Origin: Branchiostoma belcheri
Lineage: Eukaryota; Chordata; Leptocardii; Amphioxiformes; Branchiostomatidae
DNA: 64,000 bases
Assembly: GCF_001625305.1 (NCBI RefSeq)
Contig: NW_017804076.1
Span: 2,529,223 to 2,593,222 of the forward strand
Direction: 5' to 3'
In this document: positions 48,951 to 58,321 of the stretch, in pieces
How positions within the stretch are numbered: position 1 is the stretch's first letter
Layout: each line of letters opens with the position of its first letter
Notes under the pieces: generated by a model
Databases searched by the model: none
Told to the model about the DNA's origin: nothing
What the model saw: only the letters and a program-made list of their open reading frames with translations
Translations under genes and position numbers: made by a program

Positions 48951-51900
48951 ATGAGCCGCATAGCAGTGGTAAGTTGGGGGATGATCACTCCTCATTTTCG
49001 GCTTGGTGGAGACGAGGAAATAAGATTTGCTATAAATCTCCAAGCAGATTCTTTTGGGCAAGGGGAGTCTATGTAATAATTTCGGCCGTCTGTAACTATT
49101 GACCGTCTGTAATCATTGGTCGTCCCACAAAGCACATACGAAGGTTACAATCTAATCACCAGGCAGATCCTAGGGTGGCATTAAAGACAGTATCAAATTG
49201 GCCAGGCAGTCCTATAATGTTAATCCATATGCCAGAGAGGGTCCATACACCATCTGGTTACGCCAGAGAGGCTACTGCCTGGCTGATACTGTCTTTTGCC
49301 ACCCTATTCTGCTTGGAGATTAGTTACAATCTTCTCCACCAGCCTCTGCTTGGAGAGTAGATAATGATATCCGAAGGGGGCCAGGGGAAAGGGACAGGGA
49401 GACACTGAAAGTAGACTCTGAAGTCAGAAGTAGCTGTTTAGAAAGATGTGAAAATCTCCTACTACACAGTGGTCACTAAGAAAGTAAATCGAATAAAACA
49501 ATTACCATGAAACACTTTTCTATTCTTTCCACATCACATAATGGAATTGTCATTCTATAATACGCCCCATGCTTCCACTGTTATGCACAGATGCATGAAT
49601 AGATACAAAATTACATTTATGCTAAAAGTATAAAAAAAACTTGGTACCATTAATGATTATGATAAAATCCTTTTCTGTTCTTTCATCACTGTGGCAGGTG
49701 ACTGGATCAAACAAAGGGATTGGATTTGAGATAGTCCGAGGACTGTGTAAACAGTTTGATGGGATTGTCTATCTAACAGGTAATTATAACCATTGTTTTT
49801 TTAGAGGCTTATTTCAGATGGAATGGCATTCTTATGATCTAGAGTCTGTTGGGACTGAATGAATTGCGTGATCGATTGAGTGAGTGAGAGTGAATGAATG
49901 AGTGAGTGAGTGAGTGAGTGAGTGAGTGAGTGAGTGAGTGAGTGAGTGATTGCGTGAGTGAGTGAGTGAGTGAGAGTGAGTGAGTGAGTGATCAAGTGAG
50001 TGTCTTCTAGACCCATATCATTACATTATTATTGCTGACAGAAATAACATTTTACATGCAGCTAGAAATGAGAAGCTTGGACAGGAGGCTGTCCAAAAGC
50101 TGAAGTCCGAGGGCCTGAACCCCAGCTTCCACCAGTTGGACATCACAAATGACCAGAGTATTCAGGCACTGAAGCAGCATCTGCAGGACAAGCATGGGGG
50201 CCTGGATGTGCTGGTTAACAACGCAGGGTTTGCTTACAAGGTACTAGTTTCGTGAGTATGATAAATTTGAAGGCTTTGAATAAACTTTGAAGTGTTCAGA
50301 AAAATATTTTGTTGTTGTATATTAGGAAATAAGCAAAAGTGTTTTTCCCATCAAATCTTTTACCTCATCAGTTTGTGTTTTAAATTAAAGTCAAACTTGT
50401 CTAAGACGACCATCCAGGGACCAAGGAAAAATGGTCTCCTTAGACAAGTGGTCTTCTTATACAAGAAGCATGGCGACATGACAAGACAGTGAACAAGAAA
50501 ACCACAGCAAATTTCAAATTTCCACCCATAAAATAAGTTACCATAGACTCTCCCACTCACCAAAGTAACCCAGCTGGTACAATTTTACAAAGACGTTCCC
50601 ACTGGTGAAATCATTGGCAAACTGGCCGTTTCCATATAGATTCCACACACTTGAAAGTGACACAGTCATCATATGTAGAGATTGGGCCATGTGGTCCCAA
50701 ATACTAGTAGTGCTGGTGGTCGCATTGGACGGCAAGTGGTCGGCTTAGGCAAGTCCGTTCAAAATATTAAATGTCTGTAGAAAAAAATTGGGACTGAAAA
50801 AAAAGCAGCCATTATGGCCAGATGGCCAGCTTATAGAGGTGGTCGCTTGGACAAGTTTGACTGTACACATGGCCACTAATGTTAATACTCTGTTGAAAAC
50901 CAAGGCCATCTTTGGTGGTGTTCTTACTGGTGAAATACTCACTGATTCTAGGTGAAGTCACAATCACTGAACCAATGTCACTTTTTTTTCAATTGCAGAT
51001 GGCAGATACGGCCCCCTTTGGGACCCAAGCAGAGGACACTGTGGGGGTCAACTTCTTCGGAACCATGGCCATCAGCAAAGCTCTGCTGCCAATCATCAGG
51101 CCTCATGGAAGGTGGGTGGAGCCATCAACAATCATGCAATGTTTTTGAATATGCTAATGAGCTGCACGTCAAACTCCATGCAACATCAATGAAAAAAGTA
51201 CAGATTAGATGTAATGTTGACAATACATTTTTTTAAAGATTTTAGTCAAGATATACAAAAACAACACCCAACATTTAGCTTACAAACAGCATATAAAACC
51301 TACGAAACTATTAAAAGATGCAAAATTTTATGTAAGGACATTACACATACTGTATAATGTCCGTGGTTTATGGAAATGGCAAATGACGTGTAATCAAGTA
51401 CGTTATAATGTATGATGTATAATGTCGTTGGTGGAATCATTGGTATTTACTGATACAAAATTTAGCTCACCTGTTCAAATAGTGAGACAGTATTTACTGT
51501 GGCACTGTATTCATGACTTTTATTTCCATTCTCCAGGGTTGTGAATGTATCCAGCCAAGGCAGTAATATGTCTTTGAGGAAATGCAGTGCTGAACTGCAG
51601 GCTCGGTTCAGGGACAGGAGCATCAAGGAGGAAGAACTTGTGGCATTATTGAATAAGTTCATTGAGTGAGTATATGTAGGAGAAAACTGCACGAGTCCTT
51701 TATCTTTTACTTAGACTGTATGATAAGGTTACAGCAAACAGGAGACTCAAACTGTTAGCAATTTCTCTTTATCTTTCTATCTTCCGGTAATGTCTATCTG
51801 CTAAGAAATTGGCAATAACTGACATGTTTTCATGACTAATATGAGACGGGTGTTCACCAGGCCCCTGCCTGGGTGATTTGAAGTGAACCATCAACTTCCA

Positions 51901-53816
51901 GACAGTATGATTTGGACCATCCCACACTGGGGCATGCCTCTTCTCTTTTTCAAAAGGTGTGGTGGGTAACTTCTTTGGGTCATAATGGCTCTCTTCAAAC
52001 ACGGGACCTCCATTTAACATCTTATCCAAGGGACGTCCCCAAACAAAGCTACCATTTTACACCTGAGTTAAGTGAGCAAAGTCATGTTAAGTGCCTTTCC
52101 CAATGGTACAACATCTGGCATGTCAGGAGTTCCAACCCGGGACCTCTTATTTCTGAGCCAAACGCACTGACCATTACCATAATACCCCATGCAATGTCAC
52201 CATCAGCAACAACCTATCCCTCTTAAATGTGTCTTTGTAGGACGGCCAAGGCAGGGCAGCACAAGGAAAACGGTTTCTCTGACTCAGCGTACGGCATGTC
52301 CAAGATCGGAGTGACCGTGCTGACGTTTATCCAGGCACGGGAGATGGAACAGGACCCTAGAGAGGACATCCTGGTCAACTGTGTAAGATTACATTGTGCC
52401 TCTGTCAGAGAAGAGCTATTGTTGTACATATTATTCTCTTTATATGTTTCCCTAATCATGTAATAGTAGCCTGGGTGCCATCCGATTTGTAATTGTAATA
52501 TTATGGCAACCCCCCAAAAATGTTTTCGGGATTGCCATTACAAATCAGAGGCTAATGTAATTAAGATAATGGGTTACAGTAATAGGTTACAAATTATTCC
52601 ATATTTGCTGTAGTTTGTTGTGATGGAAGCTATATCTCTGCACATGGTTGTTAATACAAAATTCAACTTGTTCGTGCGTGTGTTTGTTTGTAGATGTGTC
52701 CAGGCTGGTGCAAGAGTGACATGGCAGGCTGGGAGAGGCCAACTAGGACTGCTGCTGAAGGTAAGGATGGTTGTAACGTTACATGTTTTAACAAATACGC
52801 ATAATCCTCTCAACAAATATACAAATCCTCTCAGCATATTAAGCTATTAGTTTTTCTGCAAAAGAGGTAATCTTTTAGGTTTTTTTTTTTACCAGACACG
52901 CACTGTGAATTTATAAAGATATTCATAGCTTTGAATTTAGATTTCAAGTCTAACTAAGACCCTGTTCATACCAGACTTACATTTAGCGGTTTCAACCGGT
53001 TTTTCAAAAACCCGGCTAAAACCCTTAGCGTTCATACCAGACTTTTGATAACCGGTTTTGAAAAAATCCTGTCCGATGAATATCCAATTAATCGGCCATG
53101 ACTGCAGTTTGAATAACCGTTCCTCCCGCTCTTCCGATTGTTGTCCTTGGCTTTCTTACTTGTATGCCGTCTTCAGTTTTTTTACCTTACTGCGGCACTG
53201 ATCCTTTATCTTCAAGAAATCAGCCTCCTCCAACATTTTTGTTTCGGTAGAGCCCTCGCCCCCCCCCCCAGCTTTTCGATTCGGCGACTCCTGCTCTCCA
53301 AACCTAAGTATCAGGAGCGTCTCGTCCGCAGACCAGGTTGCATATGCTGATTCCATCGCTGATTCCACCGAAAAACAGTGGAAACGAACTCAAGTTGGTC
53401 AAAACAACGCGATCAAAAAGCTTGCAGGTCGCACATGGTCAGGATGCTGACCCCGTGACCCTGGAATTATGACGCAAAAACCGGTTCAATAAACCCTTAG
53501 CGTTCAGACCAGGTTTTTCGGTGGAAAAACCCCACAAAACCCCTCAAAAACCACCTCCCGAGGTGGTTTTTCAAAATCGGATTTAAACCCCTTAAAAAAC
53601 CGGTTAATTTGCGTTCACACCAGGTTAAATAAAAACCGGTTTTTGAAAAACCGGTTGAAACCGCTAAATATAAGTCTGGTATGAACAGGGTCTAATTCTA
53701 TGTAACTGCCTCCCTCTCCAGGTGCAGTTACAGGGTTGTTCCTGTCCCTTCTCCCTCCAAACACTAAGGAGTCACAGGGACTCTTCTTCTATGACCGCAA
53801 ACCTATACCATTCTAA
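48951..53816 (+). CDS. Carbonyl reductase, CBR1-like short-chain dehydrogenase (copy A)
   Basis: Eight exons: 48951-48968, 49698-49779, 50062-50240, 50999-51111, 51537-51665, 52241-52382, 52694-52760, 53722-53816. They give 274 aa, close to human CBR1 (277). NADP(H)-binding TGSNKGIG is at 8-15 and NNAG at 86-89; the catalytic Ser lies in VNVSS (134-137) and Y191-x3-K195 (YGMSK) complete the active site. PGWCKSDMAG follows near 223-232. The family reduces quinones, carbonyls of lipid peroxidation products and prostaglandins in the cytosol. Exon 1 codes only MSRIAV and stops right before the glycine motif. It is the first of four tandem copies in the same orientation. Introns hold several transposons but all splice sites are GT-AG. 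Confidence 0.95.
49143..49332. mobile_element. Inverted-repeat MITE in intron 1 of copy A
   Basis: The left end 'ggttacaatctaatcaccaggcag.tcctagggtggc..taaagacagtatc' and the right end 'gatactgtcttttgccaccctattctgcttggagattagttacaatc' are imperfect inverted repeats of about 60 bp. A fragment of the same family is at 16.99 kb. Confidence 0.7.
49876..49999. repeat. (GAGT)n microsatellite
   Basis: About 124 bp of mostly perfect GAGT units with a few interruptions, in intron 2 of copy A. It creates an artefactual Thr-His-Ser-Leu reading frame on the minus strand. Confidence 0.95.
51775..52195 (-). mobile_element. tRNA-derived SINE in intron 5 of copy A
   Basis: On the minus strand: TGGTAATGGTCAGTGCG (A-box region), CCCGGGTTGGAACTCC (B-box region), then the 'attgggaaaggcacttaacatgactttgctcac' body shared with 44.4 kb. 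Boundaries approximate. Confidence 0.65.
52467..52554. mobile_element. 88-bp MITE, TAGCCTGG family, in intron 6 of copy A
   Basis: Starts TAGCCTGGGTGCCATCC, then GATTTGTAATTGTAAT, and ends ATTACAAATCAGAGGCTA, so it is nearly palindromic. Flanks ATGTAATAG and ATGTAATTA match at 7 of 9 positions, consistent with a 9-bp target duplication. Confidence 0.85.
52958..53692. mobile_element. 735-bp non-autonomous PIF/Harbinger-type element carrying a broken Myb/SANT ORF
   Basis: Terminal inverted repeats of ~53 bp with very few mismatches start GACCCTGTTCATACCAGACT, and the element is flanked by TAA (52,955-52,957 and 53,693-53,695), the TWA target typical of PIF/Harbinger. Subterminal AACCGG-rich repeats are abundant. 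On the minus strand 53,368-53,156 encodes a fragment with WSADETLLIL…QCRSKVKKLKTAYK, like the Myb/SANT-like second protein of Harbinger elements. The frame then stops, but the typical continuation (KAKDNNRKSGRNG) is readable in another frame, so there is a frameshift. No transposase is present. It sits in intron 7 of copy A. Confidence 0.85.
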
Positions 53817-53911
53817 TGGACAGTAACCATTTGCTCCAGTTTGCAGACAGAGATGTCTGAGGACTTGACCTGTGAAATGAGCTTAAAGCTGAAAACACTG
53901 CTTGTAGTTTT

Positions 53912-54155
53912 GAAGGCATGCACTGCAATTTCAGGGCACCAAAGGCTGTTTTTTCTAGTCATTTTTAAAACATTTTACAGTAGTAACTTGAATCAATCCT
54001 ATCCCATTACACACTGATATCTGTGAGGCGAAAAATAATTCCACCAAAATGCGATTTTGCTGACAGAAGATGGCTGCTTAATTCGTATTGTAGGCTGTTT
54101 CTAGCTATTTATTGGTGGAACCCCCAAAATAATGAGACGCCTCGTGCAGATTGTT
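53912..54155. mobile_element. MITE, AAAGGCATTC family, in the 3'UTR of copy A
   Basis: The left end GAAGGCATGCACTGCAATTTC and interior ('aatcaatcctatccca', 'actgatatctgtgaggcg', 'gtaggctgtttctagctatttattggtgg') match the family; the right end is truncated. The 3'UTR of copy B reads straight across this point ('tgtagtttt|aaaacagtgtgct'), so the insertion came after the A/B duplication. Confidence 0.75.
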
Positions 54156-54242
54156 AAAAACAGTGTGCTACTTTTCAACAGTCACTGCACGATCACTTAT
54201 CTACTGGTATCTGGGTCAAATGTATTGAATACTATCTTATGG

Positions 54243-54248
54243 AATAAA
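54243..54248 (+). terminator. Poly(A) signal of copy A
   Basis: AATAAA in 'ggaataaacattgtttg', conserved with copy B ('tgaataaacgttgtttg' at 57,956). Confidence 0.65.
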
Positions 54249-54259
54249 CATTGTTTGTC

Positions 54260-55078
54260 CTTATGAAAGCCTTGCTTCAGTATTTGTGTTAATTGTTGAC
54301 TGGACACTTTCAGGTATTATATATTGAGTTGAATATTATTACTTTCCTTGACCACCTCTACTCTGACAAGCTCTATGTAGGATAGTTTTGCAAAGCCAGG
54401 TAACAGAAATTGCCAGAACCTATGTTCTTCAATGACAGGAACCTCCATGGAAGAATTGCATTTTACTTCATTGTCTTAAAAGTAGGACACAGAAACATCA
54501 TTTGATGAATGAAATCCTCTGAAAACTCAACTTCTGAGATGAGCACCTTAATTGTGAAATTGAAGACACTGCACATGTTACAGTAAAACAGATCAAACAG
54601 ACCACAATGTGATTATATTTTATTCTCGTTCTTGACACAAGGGGAAAAGCAACAAAGCATGAAATCGTTTTTCTAACACACGGTTGAGACTGAAACTTTA
54701 CAGTGTTCCTCCCAACATCTGCTTGGAGATTGTGGTTGATTCACGTCATGAATCACACGTAAAGTTGGGTGACTACATTCAAACAGAGGGTGTAGCTCTA
54801 TATCTTAATTGTATTAACTGTGAACACCGTTTAGACATACTTGTGAATATTGCTTGAGCATTCTGGTATGGTGTAGATAAATTAGGTTAGCAAACTCTGA
54901 ATCAGACAATGAAAAAGAAAAAAAAGTACATTTCCCTCTGGTCCATAGTGGTACATTCCAAACACCGGAATGGTGATACTTGCACGGTGCTGCAAAGATC
55001 TGCAAATATTTCCACGTTTTCACATAAGCCGCAAAACCAGAGGACCGCACTTTGTTTTTTCAAAGAGGTCAGACGCAG
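54260..55078 (+). promoter_or_regulatory. Intergenic region and upstream sequence of copy B
   Basis: No gene. The right part (from about 54,710) is the duplicated upstream segment shared with copy A. Confidence 0.5.
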
Positions 55079-55081
55079 ATG

Positions 55082-57621
55082 ATGAGCCGCATAGCAGTGG
55101 TGAGTTGGTAGCCTCCGGGAGGCGACTGGAAAGAGTAGAAATCAGCCAAATAGAGACTCATACAGCTATACAGATAGCATGCCATAGGCCACTGGAGCTG
55201 GTCTGCTGGAGAGAACAGTTTGCCGCACCGCTATCTCTCTCTCTCTATATATATATATATTTGGCCGATTTCTACTCTTTTCAGCCGCCTCTCGAAGCCT
55301 GGTAGAGGTTAGTTAGCTAAGTGAGTTGGGGATAATGAGATTCGTATCGAGGGGGCGGGGCCGTGTATTATGGCACAGCAAGTTTCAGTGAAAGTGATCC
55401 ACAGTGGCACAGCAAGTTTCAGTGAAAGTGATCCACAGTGCTCTAGACCTGAAAGCTAAATAATCTCATCTACTGAAACTTTGAAGTTGAAACTTTTGAC
55501 AACCACAAAGGCACAAACAGCTCAATACCTACTAAGTATTTTTGTACCAGTTGAGGCCATTTAACGTAAAATACTTGCTATCTGATTTTTGTAGAAAATT
55601 AATGGAATTTGTTATAATACGCCAAATGCTTCCACTGTAATGCACAGATACTCTTAATGCATTAATAGATACTTGGGGCAAAATTACATAATATGCTTAA
55701 GGTTATAATGAAAAAAAACTTGGAGGACCAGTTGATAAACTAGCATACATGTATCTAAGAGGCAAAATTATGGGAAAAATGAAGTACCATAAAACCCTTT
55801 TCTGTTCTTTCATCACTGTGGCAGGTGACGGGATCTAACAAAGGGATTGGATATGAGATAGTCCGAGGACTGTGTAAACAGTTTGATGGGATTGTCTATC
55901 TAACAGGTAATTATAACCATTGTTTTTCTTGAGGCTTATTTCAGGTGGAATGACATTCTTATAATCTAAAGTCCCATATAGACCCTTATCATCACAACTG
56001 ACAGACATATTTTACACACAGCTAGAAATGAGAAGCTCGGACAGGAGGCTGTCCAAAAGCTGAAGTCTGAGGGCCTGAACCCCAGCTTCCACCAGTTGGA
56101 CATCACAAATGACCAGAGTATTCAGGCACTGAAGCAGCATCTGCGGGACAAGCATGGGGGCCTGGATGTGCTGGTCAACAACGCAGGGTTTGCTTACAAG
56201 GTACTAGTTTTTTTATGCATGATAAAGGCCTTCAACAAGTTTTGAAGTATTTGAGTTATCTTTTGTTGTTAGGAAATATTCAAAATAGCAGGCATATTCC
56301 ATCAAATCTTTTACCTCAATGGTTTGTGAATTTCTTATGCTTCTTTTAAGTTACTTTCTTTCACAGGTGGCCGCTACTGCTCCGTTTGGAACCCAGGCAG
56401 AGGACACTGTGGGCATCAACTTCTTTGGAACCCTTGCTGTCAGCAAAGCTCTGCTGCCAATCATCAGGCCCCATGGAAGGTGGGCGGAGCATCCAGCAAT
56501 CATGCCATACTTTGGAGGATGCTGCATGTCAAAGTCCACATGACAAAAGTGCAGATTGGATCTAATGTTGAACAACAATGGGATTCACTTGTTCAAGTGA
56601 TATCACGGTGATTGTGTCACACTCTGCTTTGTTTTTTTCTCTCCAGGGTAGTAAATGTATCCAGCCAAAGCAGTAATATGTCCAAGCATATGACAAGATG
56701 CAGTGATGAACTACAGGCCCGGTTCAGGGACAGGAGCATCAAGGAGGAAGAACTTGTGATGTTATTGAATAAGTTCATAGAGTGAGTATATTTAGAAGAA
56801 AACTGCATATGTCATTTACCTTTGCTTAACTACTGTATATCTGCTACAGTTGCAGTGAACTGCATACTAGTAGTAGAACTTTGTGGAACGTTCAAACTCT
56901 TGTCAATTTATCCTTGTGAAATATATCTCTGCAGGACAGCCAAGGCAGGGCAGCACAAGGAAAATGGTTTCGCCAACTCAGCTTACAGCATGTCAAAAAT
57001 TGGCAAGACTGTCCTGACGTTTATCCAGGCACGGGAGATGGAACAGGACCCTAGAGAGGACATCCTGGTCAACTGTGTAAGAACAACATCGTGCCTCTGT
57101 CAGCTGGTTTTTGGCTTTTTTCTCATAACATATTTGAGCTCCCTCATCATGTAATGAACAATGCTTTCAACTGGCCCATTCTGCAATCTTGATGGAAGCT
57201 CTATTTTGATACTTTTTGCTGTGTTTGCTTCATTTCAATTCACGTTATTCTCATCTGTGTGTTTGTTTGTAGATGTGTCCAGGTTGGTGCAAGACTGACA
57301 TGGCAGGTTACGAGAGGCCACCTAGGACTGCTGCTGAGGGTAAGAACTATAAATTGTATATACAAAATGCTATTAGCATTTTTCTGCAATAGATGTAATC
57401 TTTTAGGATTGTTTTACATGACATACTACTGTACCATGAATCTTAACATTTCATAGCTTTGAATTTACAGTGTGAATTTAAAATGTTAATTGTCTAACTG
57501 CCTCTTTGTAACAACCACCCTCCCAGGTGCAGACACTGCAGTGTTCCTGGCCCTTCTGCCACCCAACACTAAGGAGTCACAGGGACTCTTCTTCTATGAC
57601 CGCAAACCTATACCATTCTAA
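55082..57621 (+). CDS. Carbonyl reductase, CBR1-like (copy B)
   Basis: Eight exons: 55082-55099, 55825-55906, 56022-56200, 56367-56479, 56647-56781, 56935-57076, 57273-57339, 57527-57621, giving 276 aa. An in-frame ATG directly precedes the chosen start (ATGATGAGC), so translation could begin one codon earlier. All SDR motifs are intact: TGSNKGIG 8-15, NNAG 86-89, VNVSS, and YSMSK with Tyr193 and Lys197. Exon 5 is two codons longer than in copy A (SKHMTRCS versus SLRKCS). Protein and nucleotide identity with copy A is very high apart from exon 5 and parts of exon 6, so A and B are the youngest pair. Same cytosolic carbonyl/quinone reductase role expected. Confidence 0.95.
55106..55310. mobile_element. 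Inverted-repeat MITE in intron 1 of copy B
   Basis: The left 'ctccgggaggcgactggaaagagtagaaatcagccaaat' and right 'atttggccgatttctactcttttcagccgcctctcgaag' are ~40-bp imperfect inverted repeats. A (CT)n(AT)n tract (55,232-55,262) lies inside. Its right end is the source-like sequence of the minisatellite at 5.0-5.2 kb. Confidence 0.8.
55371..55438. repeat. Perfect 34-bp tandem duplication
   Basis: Two identical 34-bp units (TGGCACAGCAAGTTTCAGTG…) side by side in intron 1 of copy B. Confidence 0.95.
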
Positions 57622-57780
57622 TGGACAGTAACCATTTGCTCCGGTTTGTGGACTTCAGTGGTATAAAATGAGCTTGAAGCTGAAAACACTGCTAATGTAA
57701 AAATCAAAATAAATCAACTTTTTAATATATAGACTATTGGAAAATAATGGAAATAAAATAGTCTGGTGCTTTCCTTTAAA

Positions 57781-57822
57781 AGGGACTCTTCTTCTATGAC
57801 CACAAACCCATACCTTTCTAAA
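57781..57822 (+). pseudogene. Duplicated fragment of the last carbonyl-reductase exon
   Basis: In the 3'UTR of copy B a second version of the terminal coding stretch (QGLFFYDRKPIPF-stop) is present as GGGACTCTTCTTCTATGACC and onward, with three or four base changes and a TAA in the same place. It has no usable splice acceptor and is taken as a non-functional partial duplicate. Confidence 0.8.
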
Positions 57823-57955
57823 GGAAAGGGAAATACATTTTTGTACATGAGTGACCTCCAAACTGAAACCACTGTAGTTTTAAAACAGTGTGCTAATTTT
57901 CAACAGCCCCTTTATGATCATTACTGGTATATGGGTCAAAATGCATTGAACATTG

Positions 57956-57961
57956 AATAAA
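57956..57961 (+). terminator. Poly(A) signal of copy B
   Basis: AATAAA in a context conserved with copy A. Confidence 0.6.
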
Positions 57962-57999
57962 CGTTGTTTGCTCGTATGAAAGCCTTGGATCAGTTTTTG

Positions 58000-58321
58000 T
58001 CCATTTCTTGATGTTACAACTTTTCTGCCGTGATCTTATTACTTAATTCAAGGAGTACTATTCAAAACTCCTCGCTTAATTAAGGTCCTCATTTAATCAC
58101 ATTTGATTATGAAAATCAATTCGCAGCAATTACCATGAGAAGCTCGAAAAGAATTACGCCATAGTTGTTGTCAGCTCTTGTTCTATAACAAAGACTGGTC
58201 GGACGGGTCACTGGCAAAGGGCCATTATATAGGACAGAGGGTATCTTGTGTATTGCCGGAAGTGAACATAGAGCACTAGAACATTCACCGATCCGAGTGG
58301 ACGTCCCATGCAGCACCTAGA
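58000..58321. other. Short intergenic region before copy C
   Basis: About 320 bp holding the 3' flank of copy B and the 5' flank of copy C; unlike A and B, copy C's upstream sequence is not recognisably shared with the other copies. Confidence 0.4.

Noticed and set aside
49801..50016. Minus-strand ORF with Thr-His-Ser-Leu repeats
   Set aside because: Translation of the (GAGT)n microsatellite, not a protein.
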